Shown: positions 35,426 through 43,903, counted from the first letter of the stretch. The stretch is DNA of 64,000 nucleotides from Leuconostoc suionicum (GCF_001891125.1 NZ_CP015247.1:948501-1012500); one strand, 5' to 3'. Notes: generated by a model not told the origin, from the letters alone. Numbers and translations are program-made.

Positions 35426-35675
35426 TACATTCACCTCGAATATTTATATTTACTAGTGTAAGTATAGCGTATAAAATAGTGATTCACTACTGTTCGTAAG
35501 TTAATAGTTCGGACTATTTTTTGTCCAAGGCTGAATCGGTTATACGTCCTCCAAAAAGTATCAAGATATGGTAAAAGAATTTGGAAATTGAGTTGTAATG
35601 CCTTTTGTAGATGGAATTAATATTTATTTATCTGATATTGCAACAGATATGGGATATGATAAGTAGAGTAGATTT

Positions 35676-35954
35676 ATGATAAATGTAAGTGGAGGTCAAG
35701 CACAGGTAAACATCTCAAATGACAACAGTACCTTAAATGCAACACAAAATATTCAGGTAAACCCATCAGAGATTGCAAGTTTAATTACTGAGTTGAAAGA
35801 TAATATTGAAAATGAGTTGAAAAATAATCAGAGTATAAAAAATATTTTATTATCTCAAGCTCAGTTTATTGCAGATGAGACAGATGATGAAAAGCCAAAA
35901 AAAATTTTAAAGACAGCTATTAATACAATCCAAGACTTATTAAAGTACTTTTAG
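35676..35954 (+). CDS. 92-residue GGQ/N-rich small protein
   Basis: The N-terminal third MINVSGGQAQVNISNDNST followed by LNATQN has a repetitive beta-like pattern (GGQ.NI..DN..L.ATQN) that I have seen on various small proteins and on effector-like proteins of Gram-positives; the rest is a charged helical segment (SLITELKDNIENELKNN…). No classical ribosome-binding site precedes the ATG. Function unknown. It stands 250 bp from the divergent exonuclease gene, and a 22-codon frame lies just upstream, possibly a remnant. Confidence 0.6.
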   Translation: MINVSGGQAQVNISNDNSTLNATQNIQVNPSEIASLITELKDNIENELKNNQSIKNILLSQAQFIADETDDEKPKKILKTAINTIQDLLKYF

Positions 35955-36045
35955 CAGTGACAGCAGTAGAAAGTAGCAGAAAATTATATGAGCTGATAGC
36001 TCCATTGCTTAGTTAGAAGGTTATAGGCTACAACTATACAACCAA

Positions 36046-36340
36046 GTTGAAATATCAGATGAGCAGCATTACGATTACTTATTCAATCGTTGTCTTGATA
36101 GCGCTAGCGTTACATTATCTCGATAATTAATAATGTGCAAATATTGCAATGTATTTCCTCGGAGCTAAATTATTAATAAAACTACAATAATTCAAATTTA
36201 CATAATCGCTGCTATACAAAGTAACGCTGTGACAGGCTTTTAAAAGCCTGTCTTTTGTTTATAAAATCGCAAAATTCACAAGCTGACTTAGATGCGCGTT
36301 TTTATATTTCACAAGCAGGTATGTTTTAAACCAATAGCTG
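36046..36340 (+). pseudogene. decayed hsdS 3' end with its downstream region
   Basis: The frame at 36046-36128 reads ISDEQHYDYLFNRCLDSASVTLS, matching position by position the end of HsdS proteins ([19 protein letters not shown] at 57530). The following sequence to 36340 (GTAACGCT, a hairpin, TTTTGTTTATAAAAT, GCAAAATTCACAAGCT, CACAAGCA, ACCAAT) aligns with the flank of the hsdS relic at 57690-57784 and its continuation after the IS30 copy. So two copies of one hsdS tail region exist in the window. The remaining bases of 35955-36580 show no gene. Confidence 0.55.
36231..36257 (+). terminator. terminator-like hairpin, paralogue of 57706
   Basis: GACAGGCTTTT pairs with AAAAGCCTGTC without a loop-forming mismatch, followed by TTTTG. 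The equivalent hairpin follows the other hsdS relic. Confidence 0.7.
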
Positions 36341-36580
36341 ATATCGTGGTGATTTAATCACTCAAAGAGCCTCTCGATAACAATAATCATACGAAAACGT
36401 TTTATTCAATCTTTAAGACTTAAACTGTTTATTTGAAGGGACACCAAATTTTATCCGAAGCACAAGCATCTAATGGCTGATATATTAACTTTTATAATAC
36501 CAGCCGTATCTCAAATGTGGCCAAAATAATGGAATAAAAAATGATTAATTTATTCCAAATACATTAAATCGTCTACTAAC

Positions 36581-36979
36581 TTACATTATTTTGTTTAGTA
36601 GCAGTAACAATTGTTCCCGTTCATGACTATCTAGTTTTTTTAATAATGTGTCTGAACTTGTTTGTTCAAAAGCATTTAGTTTTGGATAAATTTCGGAGGC
36701 ACTTTTTGTAGGGTAGAGTCTTCTTAACCTTTTATCTTTAGTATCTTCAACTGTAATTATGTAACCCAGTTTCTCTAAATTTTTAATTGTTCTAAAAGCA
36801 GTCGTTCTGTCGATACTGAGTTGATCAGCAATTTCTCCCAGAAACATTCCTGGTTTTTCACAAATACGAATAATATAAATGAATCGATTATTGCCCAGGT
36901 TGAGTGAATTAAACTTTTTATTACTTTGAATTTGCAATTTTCGAGTAATTGACCCGATATTTCTTATGATTTCAAACAT
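36581..36979 (-). CDS. MarR-family regulator
   Basis: A 132-residue winged-helix regulator: MFLGEIADQLSIDRTTAFRTIKNLEKLGYI is the MarR recognition helix region and DKRLRRLYPT the wing. It diverges from the LysE-type exporter; paired palindromes in the shared control region are its probable operators. GGAG stands 5 nt before the ATG. Leftward transcription ends without an obvious hairpin. Confidence 0.9.
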   Translation of the reverse strand: MFEIIRNIGSITRKLQIQSNKKFNSLNLGNNRFIYIIRICEKPGMFLGEIADQLSIDRTTAFRTIKNLEKLGYIITVEDTKDKRLRRLYPTKSASEIYPKLNAFEQTSSDTLLKKLDSHEREQLLLLLNKIM

Positions 36980-37048
36980 TTGTATCTCCTTTATATGAAT
37001 TTTTAGCTATGTAATTGAACTTAGTATAACATATATTCCTAATTTTAA

Positions 37049-37101
37049 TTGCAAATGCAATTATATACTGATATAATCATTTTAATTCATTGCATTTGCA
37101 A
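37049..37101. promoter_or_regulatory. lysE promoter with two MarR-type palindromes
   Basis: TTGCAAATGCAA (37049-37060) and its inverse TTGCATTTGCAA (37090-37101) form two near-palindromes in opposite orientation. The first supplies the -35 (TTGCAA, 37049-37054), with TATAAT at 37072-37077 after 17 bp; the second lies at the start of the transcript. This layout predicts repression. Confidence 0.78.
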
Positions 37102-37122
37102 TTATAAAAGAGAGGACAATTT

Positions 37123-37665
37123 ATGAATTCATTTATTTTGTTTCTAATTATTATGTCATTTACACCTGGCCCGAATACTATTATGGCTATGCTATCGGGT
37201 CAAAATAGGGGATTTAAAAAAAGTTTACCATTAAATTTAGGAATGGCAGTTGGCTTTTCAATCATTGGAATTATAATAATGCTGTTTGCTGAACAATTTG
37301 GAGACAATATGAAAATTTTGTTCCTAATGAAAATACTGGGTAGTTTATATTTGAGCTATTTAACTTATCATGTTTACTATAGCAAACCAGCGAAAAATAA
37401 AATGATTATTTTGGGATTCAAAAATGGGTTACTTGTTCAATTATCTAATGTCAAAGTTTATTTGTATTTTATAACTGGCTTATCAGCTTACAGTTTAACT
37501 GGAAAGTTTGGGATTATGCCTTATCGCTTATTAGTTATGGTCATAATGGGATCATTAGGAACATTATCGTGGACTTTATTTGGAAAGTTAATTGAAAATG
37601 GTATAAATCTGATTGAAGCCAAATTAAAACAAGCGAAAAAACAACTTTATGAAACCTCACGATAA
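37123..37665 (+). CDS. LysE/RhtB-family amino-acid exporter
   Basis: A 180-residue, six-helix protein. The N-terminal SFTPGPNTIMAMLSGQNRG is the LysE/RhtB signature (TPGPN…), and the third helix region contains GSLYLSYLTY. It is somewhat shorter than the usual 200 residues but complete in topology. GAGAGGAC precedes the ATG. Expression is probably controlled by the divergent MarR protein. Amino acid or derivative export is the expected role; the substrate is unknown. Confidence 0.9.
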   Translation: MNSFILFLIIMSFTPGPNTIMAMLSGQNRGFKKSLPLNLGMAVGFSIIGIIIMLFAEQFGDNMKILFLMKILGSLYLSYLTYHVYYSKPAKNKMIILGFKNGLLVQLSNVKVYLYFITGLSAYSLTGKFGIMPYRLLVMVIMGSLGTLSWTLFGKLIENGINLIEAKLKQAKKQLYETSR

Positions 37666-37769
37666 GTAATATTAGGCTGTAAATTTTTAAAACGTTTATC
37701 ATCTTGATGTTATATATGTTTGTTAGTCTGAAATTGTATATTATTGAGCAAAGGAGAATAAAAAAATAA

Positions 37770-38924
37770 ATGACAGCAGAACAACCAAAGAAAAGGAAAA
37801 GGCAACCACGATTAAACGAAAACCAACGCTACTTAATCGAACATTTGTGGAACAATGAACAACTCTCACAAACTGATATTGGGCGTCAATTGGGATATGA
37901 TCCATCAGTGATTAGTCGTGAATTAGACCGTGGCAATGTGCTAGATTTCTCAAATTTAGACCGTCGCACCTTATTGAGAATGGACATTCATGCACGGATT
38001 AAATATTCGGCGCAACGTGGTCAATATATCGCGACTAAGAAACGCTTTCGTATGGGACAAGGACTATTGCTCACACCAGAATTAAAGGAACTGATTGAGC
38101 ATTGGATTAATGTCGAACATTGGACACCAGAACAGATTGCTGGAAATGTTCAAGATGTAGAAGTATCGTCCTCAACCATTAGAGACTGGTCAAAAAGAGG
38201 TTTGATTAATATTCGTACCCACAAATATCATCGCCAAGATGGTTCCCCAAAACAACGAGAATTAGCTAAAAATCAACGCGCACGACAACGAGAGATTGCA
38301 AGATTACGAGAAAACTTACAAAAGAGTGGTGAGTTAGTCCGTCATTCCATCTATGATCGTTCGCCAGTCGTGGCCAAGCGTAAACAATTTGGTCATTGGG
38401 AAATTGATTTAGTGTTACCAATGAAACAAAACAATGGGCAATACCAAGATCATTCTGCAATTATGACGATCGTTGAACGGAAAACCAGATTCTACGCCTT
38501 GATTAAAGTTAAAAGTAAACAATCGAAAGACATGATTGAAGCGTTTAAACTGTTTTATGAACGTTATGGAAAAGCAGTAAGAACGATTACCGCTGATAAC
38601 GGCTCTGAATTTATCTCTTGGGATTTCTTAGAATTTGTTCAAAAAGAACTTAAAATAAAACTCTACTACTGCACGCCATCGTCACCACATCAACGAGGTT
38701 CTAACGAAAACCGCAACGGTAAATTACGTGATTGGTTCCCCAAAGGCACTAGTTTTAAACCCGTAAGGCAAAAACAGTTAGATGAAGTCGCAGATAAGAT
38801 GAATGCGATGCCAATGCGCATAGCCTTACAAGGTAAGAGTCCCATTGAATTATTTGATAAGGAATATAAAACGATGCAGAGATATCGTCGTGCGTATGAG
38901 AAAAGAAAACTTCAAAATAAATAA
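37770..38924 (+). CDS. IS30-family transposase, long type
   Basis: A 384-residue transposase different from the 306-residue IS30 proteins of this window. It has the N-terminal HTH (SQTDIGRQLGYDPSVISREL), a second HTH (SSTIRDWSKRG) and the DDE core: Asp in HWEIDLVLPM, Asp in TITADNGSEF, Glu in HQRGSNENRNG. The protein appears intact. Element ends are uncertain: TGTA…TTTTTAA motifs near 37676 and, inverted, near 38981 may be the inverted repeats. It marks the left edge of the plasmid-like segment. Confidence 0.9.
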   Translation: MTAEQPKKRKRQPRLNENQRYLIEHLWNNEQLSQTDIGRQLGYDPSVISRELDRGNVLDFSNLDRRTLLRMDIHARIKYSAQRGQYIATKKRFRMGQGLLLTPELKELIEHWINVEHWTPEQIAGNVQDVEVSSSTIRDWSKRGLINIRTHKYHRQDGSPKQRELAKNQRARQREIARLRENLQKSGELVRHSIYDRSPVVAKRKQFGHWEIDLVLPMKQNNGQYQDHSAIMTIVERKTRFYALIKVKSKQSKDMIEAFKLFYERYGKAVRTITADNGSEFISWDFLEFVQKELKIKLYYCTPSSPHQRGSNENRNGKLRDWFPKGTSFKPVRQKQLDEVADKMNAMPMRIALQGKSPIELFDKEYKTMQRYRRAYEKRKLQNK

Positions 38925-39109
38925 TATTTTGAAGCGTACATGTTTTTAAATCAGGTTCAACTCTTAAAAATATGTACACTAGCATACTTTTAATTTAGCC
39001 AAAAAAACATTTTCTAAAATTATAAAGATACGTTTGAATTTTAATCATCTTATGTTAGACTTGAAAAGTAAAAAATTCTACGGGAGAACAAAGAAGAGGG
39101 TATAATAAT

Positions 39110-39520
39110 ATGAAGAAGAAAGTTTTCACGATTGTTTCAACAACCGCGTTATTTAGTGCATCATTAATGTTTACAGGATTAAATCCAACAAGCATAAATG
39201 CTGAAGCTTTAACGAAACAGCAACAAGTACAAGTTGAAAAGTTAAGTCAACCAAATCAAACTATACGTGATGCAGTAGCACTATTAGGCAGTTATAGTTA
39301 TAACTATCAAGATGAGTATCTGTCTAGTTTAGGTACAGACTCAACCTACATTTTATCCACAGGTCATGGATTTAGAGGATTTGATTTAACATATCCATAT
39401 TTTGATAAAAATGAATATGAAAAGTTAAAAACAAATCCGAACGCAGCAACCATTGGGTCAATACGTCTAGCGTTAAAAAATGTCCAGATAAAGCAATATA
39501 ATCATAGCAGCGACAATTAA
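39110..39520 (+). CDS. secreted 136-residue protein of unknown function
   Basis: A clear Sec signal peptide: MKKKVF, hydrophobic core to about residue 25, and likely cleavage after NAEA near 33-34. The mature part of about 100 residues has no cysteine, is rich in Tyr and Ser (LLGSYSYNYQDEYLSSLG) and contains GHGFRGFDLTYPYFDKNEY. No family is recognised and no cell-wall anchor is present, so it should be released. AGAGGG precedes the ATG. Monocistronic with its own strong terminator. Confidence 0.75.
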   Translation: MKKKVFTIVSTTALFSASLMFTGLNPTSINAEALTKQQQVQVEKLSQPNQTIRDAVALLGSYSYNYQDEYLSSLGTDSTYILSTGHGFRGFDLTYPYFDKNEYEKLKTNPNAATIGSIRLALKNVQIKQYNHSSDN

Positions 39521-39531
39521 TAATCAATTAA

Positions 39532-39586
39532 AAAAATACAGATACTCAGCAAAACAAATTGCATATTGAGTATCTGTATTTTTTTA
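39532..39586 (+). terminator. strong intrinsic terminator
   Basis: AAAAATACAGATACTCA pairs perfectly with TGAGTATCTGTATTTTT, 18-nt loop, then more T's. Confidence 0.88.
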
Positions 39587-40084
39587 GCAACTTAGTTGAG
39601 GAATCAAGATGTTAAACAGCCTTAAAATAAGGATAAGAAACCGTGGACAGTGATTTAACATTGATGTATGACATTGGTATAATAGAATAAGAAGTGTCTT
39701 ACAAATAAAAAAAACAACTAGTGAAATTACAAAAATATTTCCGTAATTTTACCAATTGATTAAACATCTGGTAAACGACTTGCAATCCGCCTATTCTATT
39801 TTAGTGTACCGTGCATAATCTAGCGTAACAGAGGCTTGTTGATACGTTGGCGCACAAGGGATTACACAGTTTACTAAAATTCCAAAGTCAATAATTTGAA
39901 ATGAAGTAACGTATTTGTAACATTCGTTATTTTAAAAGCTCATAAGTCCTGTGTGGGCTTATTTTTTTTGCTTAAAAACAGCCTAGATATTAAGAAGTTG
40001 TTAAGAAACCGTCTTCATGACGGTTAATTATTGGTAATAAAATCAATGAAAATTGACAACTAAAACAAGGGAGAAAGAAACAAA
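39587..40084. other. leader region of the plasmid-like replication genes
   Basis: About 500 bases without a gene. It contains an intrinsic terminator at 39942-39969 (ATAAGTCC/GGGCTTAT, then eight T's) and a second hairpin at 40007-40025 (AACCGTC, TTCAT, GACGGTT) between that and the xre start. In RepA_N plasmids such leader hairpins often take part in antisense or attenuation control; here this is inference. GGGAG lies before the first gene. Confidence 0.5.
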
Positions 40085-40318
40085 ATGAGACATTCTTTTG
40101 GGTCAATTGTAAAAGCCTATCGGGAAAGAAAAAGACTAACACAATTGGAATTAGCTGTGAAATCAAAAGGGGAACTATCAACGGCAACGATTTCAAAAGC
40201 TGAAACCGATCCAAGTTATAATCCGAAACTGACAACGTTCATCAAATTTTACAAAATTATGGATGTGCCATTTGAAGAAATTGTTGCAACATTAGAGGGG
40301 ACTGCTGATGATAAATGA
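40085..40318 (+). CDS. Xre-family DNA-binding protein
   Basis: A 77-residue protein that is essentially one helix-turn-helix domain (IVKAYRERKRLTQLELAVKSKG…STATISKAE). It overlaps the RepA gene by 11 nt and precedes it, so it is a likely copy-number or rep regulator. GGGAG lies 9 nt before the ATG. Confidence 0.85.
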   Translation: MRHSFGSIVKAYRERKRLTQLELAVKSKGELSTATISKAETDPSYNPKLTTFIKFYKIMDVPFEEIVATLEGTADDK

Positions 40319-41279
40319 TCAAGATACACCCAGGAAAATGGAACGTGTTAGTAGAGATCAAGTCGAAACTAATGAACGATTCTATAAAATTCCAAAAGCA
40401 TTGTTTGAAAATGAATTCTATGCCGACATGAAACTTGAAACGAAAGTGGCTTATGCAATTCTGCGTGATCGTTTCTTGTTGTCAATTAAGAATAATTGGA
40501 TTGATAAAAATGGTGATGTTTACCTGATTTACAAAAACATTGATCTGCAAACAATCCTGAGTGTTGGCGAGAAAAAAGTCATTAGTTTGAAAAAAGAACT
40601 AGCAAATTTTGGGTTACTTGAAGAAGAACGACAAGGGCTAAATAAACCAAACAGACTTTACGTTGGCAACATAAATGCTGATTTTGAAGTTATCCACAGG
40701 GTCAATCCCTTGGGGGACAGGGAACTGTCAAAACGACAGGTCCGGAACTGTCAAAATGACAGGTCAAGAACTTCCAAAACGACAGCTCAAGAACTGTCAA
40801 AACGACAGTCAAGTGAGACTGAGAGTAGTGAGACTTATTTGAGTGAAACTGAGACCAATTCTTTTGATGAGGATGAAGTAAGTAGCAATAACAATTCAAA
40901 AAAAACTCAGCAATCATTTATCGCAATCGGCAAAATAATTCAAAACAATCTTGAATTAAGAAGTGTAGTCCAAGGTTTGATTCCTGATTTACTTTTGAAT
41001 GAACCCCAACAAGCAGAAATTGTCGTCGATGCTCTTGATCGTGGCTATTATTTTTTGACGGCCGAACTTGAGAAAGGTAATTCTGTTTTGACTTTGCAAA
41101 AGCAATTACAAGGTGAAGTTGCTATCAAACAGTTACTTTTGAACACTGGCATCAAACAAGTAGATTACATGCGCGACCACCTGATTGATATCAGCCAATA
41201 TGGTAAATATTTTGCTAGTGGCTTTAAGAGTCGTTTGAAGATTGCAATTGCAACAAGTCAATCGGTCTCAGGCTTTTAA
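40308..41279 (+). CDS. repA: RepA_N-family plasmid replication initiator
   Basis: A 323-residue initiator. The N-terminal domain (ETNERFYKIPKALFENEFYADMKLETKVAYAIL and KVISLKKELANFGLLEE) is the winged-helix RepA_N domain of theta-replicating Firmicute plasmids. A low-complexity linker (about 140-200) is encoded by the iteron region, and a helical C-terminal host-specific domain follows. GAGGGG precedes the ATG. The presence of an apparently intact initiator in chromosomal surroundings suggests an integrated plasmid. Confidence 0.9.
   Translation: MINDQDTPRKMERVSRDQVETNERFYKIPKALFENEFYADMKLETKVAYAILRDRFLLSIKNNWIDKNGDVYLIYKNIDLQTILSVGEKKVISLKKELANFGLLEEERQGLNKPNRLYVGNINADFEVIHRVNPLGDRELSKRQVRNCQNDRSRTSKTTAQELSKRQSSETESSETYLSETETNSFDEDEVSSNNNSKKTQQSFIAIGKIIQNNLELRSVVQGLIPDLLLNEPQQAEIVVDALDRGYYFLTAELEKGNSVLTLQKQLQGEVAIKQLLLNTGIKQVDYMRDHLIDISQYGKYFASGFKSRLKIAIATSQSVSGF
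40690..40812 (+). repeat. replication origin inside repA: DnaA box and four 23-bp iterons
   Basis: TTATCCACA at 40690-40698 is a perfect DnaA box. Four tandem 23-bp repeats follow (starting 40721, 40744, 40767, 40790), each built on GAACTGTCAAAACGACAG, itself containing CTGTC/GACAG inverted arms. Because 23 is not a multiple of three, the repeats are read in changing frames. RepA_N plasmids are known to carry their origin within the rep gene. Confidence 0.88.
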
Positions 41280-41306
41280 CTTTAAATTGGAGAGAGGAGA
41301 GATATA

Positions 41307-41582
41307 ATGGCAAACCAATACAACGTATTTATTGCAGTAGACTTTTTTAACGCAGACATACTTTTTGTGGCTAACTCATCAGGTGAACTTAGCCGAAAAG
41401 TGATTAAAGCAATTGAAAATCATAAATTAGAAAGCGATGGTGCAGTGAGGTTATACCGTTCCTCTTATCAATCATTTAAGGCTATCGAAAATTTGATGGT
41501 ACGCTACCATTTACCATTTCATGAAGCTGCAAGACCAAAAGGGAGAGATTATGAAAGTCAGACAACTAACGCTGTTGGATGA
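41307..41582 (+). CDS. hypothetical plasmid-type protein, 91 residues
   Basis: A small soluble protein (MANQYNVFIAVDFFNADILF…) with a predicted beta-alpha-beta start and a basic C-terminus. GAGAGGAGAG precedes the ATG. It overlaps the next gene by 32 nt. No family recognised; genes of this sort lie between rep and ssb on mobilizable plasmids of lactic acid bacteria. Confidence 0.7.
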   Translation: MANQYNVFIAVDFFNADILFVANSSGELSRKVIKAIENHKLESDGAVRLYRSSYQSFKAIENLMVRYHLPFHEAARPKGRDYESQTTNAVG

Positions 41583-41907
41583 GCAAAGTTTACAAGAACT
41601 TCACCAAACTAAATATGTCGTCATTCTCGTTAAAGAATTAAAACATAATCTCGTTCAACCAACCAAAAAACAAGCCTTTGTCTGCTTAAAACCAAATGAA
41701 ATGAAAGTCAAAGGAGAGTTGTTTGACGATTGCTTAGGGAATCATTATGTCGGTTGTACAGTCCTAAAGGGCATTCATTATTCTGAAGCTGGTAACCAAA
41801 TCCCCGTGTTTAAACTACCAAATAATATCCAAGACTATTTAGCCAAACAACTGACACCGATTGTTAGTTTACTGGATCAAAAAAGGAGAAATTATTATGC
41901 AAATTAA
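41551..41907 (+). CDS. hypothetical plasmid-type protein, 118 residues
   Basis: A soluble protein with no recognised motif. The ATG at 41551 is chosen because AAAGGGAGAG lies 6 nt before it. Composition suggests an alpha/beta fold (YVVILVKELKHN, AFVCLKPNEMKVKG). It overlaps ssb by 11 nt, so co-translation with the single-strand binding protein is likely. Confidence 0.7.
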   Translation: MKVRQLTLLDEQSLQELHQTKYVVILVKELKHNLVQPTKKQAFVCLKPNEMKVKGELFDDCLGNHYVGCTVLKGIHYSEAGNQIPVFKLPNNIQDYLAKQLTPIVSLLDQKRRNYYAN

Positions 41908-42331
41908 TCACCACGTAGGACGTTTAGTTCGTGATGTTAACTTCACTGTAAGAGGTGAAAATAAAACCAAGATTGCCTACTTCAAATTAGCCATTAATGA
42001 TTTAAAAGATGGCAAAGCAACTTACATTAATTATGTTGCTTTTAACAAAACAGCAGAATTGATTCGTGATTATGTGACTGATGTTGGGCAAGTGGTTGAG
42101 GTTGAATTTGTGATGCGCAATCACAACTATAACGATAAAAATACAGGTCAAAAGATTTATGCTATGCAAAATCAAGTGACACAATTCCGCATCTATAAAT
42201 CTAATCAGTCATCGAAAAGTTCTGCTGTTCAAACACAGATTGCTGACAGTAAAAATAGTGAAGTGACAGATAATGATTTGCCACCATATCCTGACTTTAA
42301 CAGCAATGCATTTGAGTATGTAGAGGGGTAG
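41897..42331 (+). CDS. ssb: single-stranded DNA-binding protein
   Basis: A 144-residue SSB: OB fold in residues 1-105 (INHHVGRLVRDVNFTV…AYFKLAINDL…TYINYVAFNKTAELIRDYV), followed by a polar tail. The C-terminus ends in DFNSNAFEYVEG rather than the canonical DDDLPF tip, although DNDLPPYPDF occurs slightly earlier, so interaction with host partners may differ. AAAAGGAG precedes the ATG at 41897. Plasmid-encoded SSBs assist replication and establishment after transfer. Confidence 0.9.
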   Translation: MQINHHVGRLVRDVNFTVRGENKTKIAYFKLAINDLKDGKATYINYVAFNKTAELIRDYVTDVGQVVEVEFVMRNHNYNDKNTGQKIYAMQNQVTQFRIYKSNQSSKSSAVQTQIADSKNSEVTDNDLPPYPDFNSNAFEYVEG

Positions 42332-42335
42332 AACA

Positions 42336-43304
42336 ATGACTGCAATAATCACAATAGCTGATAAATTTAGAAATATTTTTCAAAGATTTAGTCGCTTTGG
42401 AACTTGGTTTTTGGAACATCAACGGCGCAATTTAATTGCCATATTTAGCCTATTTATTCTGATAGCTTTTAGTACAACCGTGATGGTTAACATTACACCT
42501 CGACCTTCAAATTTGCCTAGTACGGAGTTAAATATGCCAGTGTCATTTGGCACTTTGAACAAAACCGCTAGTCTAACAAAAAGTGTTTTTAATAAAAATA
42601 ATGGTGTTTTGGAACTGCATTATACAATCTCTGACGGAGCTGTTTCTGACCAAGATTTGGTTGATATTAGCAAAATTAAATTCACTGCTATGACCGATCA
42701 TGGTGGCAATCAAGTTACTGGGCGTGTCGTGCCAACTTCAAATAATACACTCGTGGTCCAATTTAAAAACTTGAGTCATAACTTCAATGCTGTAACACTA
42801 ACAGCTCATGATAAAAGCATCAACACGGCGACAGTTGAAGCGCCAAGTAGCGTAGTTGCTGATAGTTCAAGTGCAAAGAAAACTAACGCAAACAGTAATA
42901 CCGCAAGTGGCAAATTCATTATCAATCGTGACAAAGTATCTAAATCAAATACGCTAACATTTGCCAGCCAAGAAGAACTTGAAGTTAGCGAAAGTGAAGC
43001 TAAAATAGCGGCACAACAAAAATTGATTTCCAAGAATACAAACGCGATTGTTGAATATCAAAAAGCAATTGATCAACAGCAATCTTCCATCAAAAAGTAC
43101 CAGAAAATACTCGCTCAGTTTGATGGCTCAGATACACAAACTAGCATTGATAATGCGCGTGATGCCATTACACAAATACGAACACAAATCAGTGATGCAC
43201 AAAAAAATATTCAACGTGCTAGGACAAATATTAGTCAATATCAAAAGACTAGAAAGCAGGTTCAGGAAGGCAAATCATTGTTGCCAAAACCAACAGGTTT
43301 GTAA
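42336..43304 (+). CDS. membrane-anchored coiled-coil protein
   Basis: A 322-residue protein with an N-terminal amphipathic stretch, one helix at about 33-52 (NLIAIFSLFILIAFSTTVMV), an extracytoplasmic beta-type domain (60-165), a Ser/Thr/Asn/Ala-rich linker and a long coiled coil (about 220-310, rich in Gln, Ile and Lys). It starts 5 nt behind the ssb stop. No named family. Its place on the mobile segment suggests a role at the cell surface during transfer, or replication-membrane attachment; both are inference. Confidence 0.7.
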   Translation: MTAIITIADKFRNIFQRFSRFGTWFLEHQRRNLIAIFSLFILIAFSTTVMVNITPRPSNLPSTELNMPVSFGTLNKTASLTKSVFNKNNGVLELHYTISDGAVSDQDLVDISKIKFTAMTDHGGNQVTGRVVPTSNNTLVVQFKNLSHNFNAVTLTAHDKSINTATVEAPSSVVADSSSAKKTNANSNTASGKFIINRDKVSKSNTLTFASQEELEVSESEAKIAAQQKLISKNTNAIVEYQKAIDQQQSSIKKYQKILAQFDGSDTQTSIDNARDAITQIRTQISDAQKNIQRARTNISQYQKTRKQVQEGKSLLPKPTGL

Positions 43305-43510
43305 TACCACATCGTTAAATAAATTGCCTATTGGGCTATTTTTTTCAATCAAATAAAGGTTTAAAAAGGGTTAAACGTAGGTTAAAAAATGGTTTAACTG
43401 TAATTCATTGAGGTAATCCCTTGAAAGGCCCGCACGGCGGGATTAAAACCACAAGGTTTTCCTTTCCCCTTAACCTGTTCCCAGCTTATTAAATATTTTA
43501 CGGAGGTTGT
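43305..43510. other. non-coding region with probable oriT
   Basis: Between the coiled-coil gene and the RHH gene. A hairpin with T run (GCC, TATT, GGGC, then TTTTTTT at about 43340) probably ends transcription. Then come GGTTTAA-type repeats (43360-43400), an inverted repeat CCCGC/GCGGG (about 43420-43432) and AAACC/GGTTT (43446-43460) before the strong GGAGG of the next gene. Position directly before the RHH gene and upstream of the relaxase makes it the best oriT candidate; no nick site can be named. Confidence 0.45.
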
Positions 43511-43888
43511 ATGAAAGGTATAACAAAAACAATTAAAAACATTGATGAACATGCTTTGAAAATCATTGAAGCACAAGCATCAAAAGAAAATGTCTCGTCA
43601 AGTCAATTAATTCGAGAACAAATTGAAGACTATGCTAAGCGACTTGAAGAAGATAGCGCAGCAAAAACATTGCATACTTATCTCGACGATTTAATCATGG
43701 CTAACAATAACGTTGTGCACGGATTAAATGACAATACAATTGCGATAGGTGAAATGTTTAAAACAATTCTAGCGCGACTTGAAATGTATTTTCCAGGCTT
43801 AAATGATGAGGTAGAACGAATTCAAAAAAACGCTCGCCCTCAGGAAAAAAATTTTCCAAAGTCGATTGACTTTGATGAGTTTGAATAA
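43511..43888 (+). CDS. ribbon-helix-helix protein, probable mobilization accessory (MobC-like)
   Basis: A 125-residue protein. The N-terminus KGITKTIKNIDEHALKIIEA with EQASKENVSSSQLIREQIEDY is a ribbon-helix-helix DNA-binding domain (strand, helix, helix). A helical C-terminal part follows, with an acidic tip SIDFDEFE. GGAGG lies 7 nt before the ATG. Small RHH proteins next to relaxases bind oriT and recruit the relaxase; the candidate oriT lies directly upstream. Confidence 0.75.
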   Translation: MKGITKTIKNIDEHALKIIEAQASKENVSSSQLIREQIEDYAKRLEEDSAAKTLHTYLDDLIMANNNVVHGLNDNTIAIGEMFKTILARLEMYFPGLNDEVERIQKNARPQEKNFPKSIDFDEFE

Positions 43889-43903
43889 GCAGAAGAGGTT
43901 CAA

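Noticed and set aside
40721-40812. Tandem repeats considered as a CRISPR-like array
   Set aside because: Repeats are contiguous without spacers, inside repA, and next to a DnaA box; they are replication iterons.
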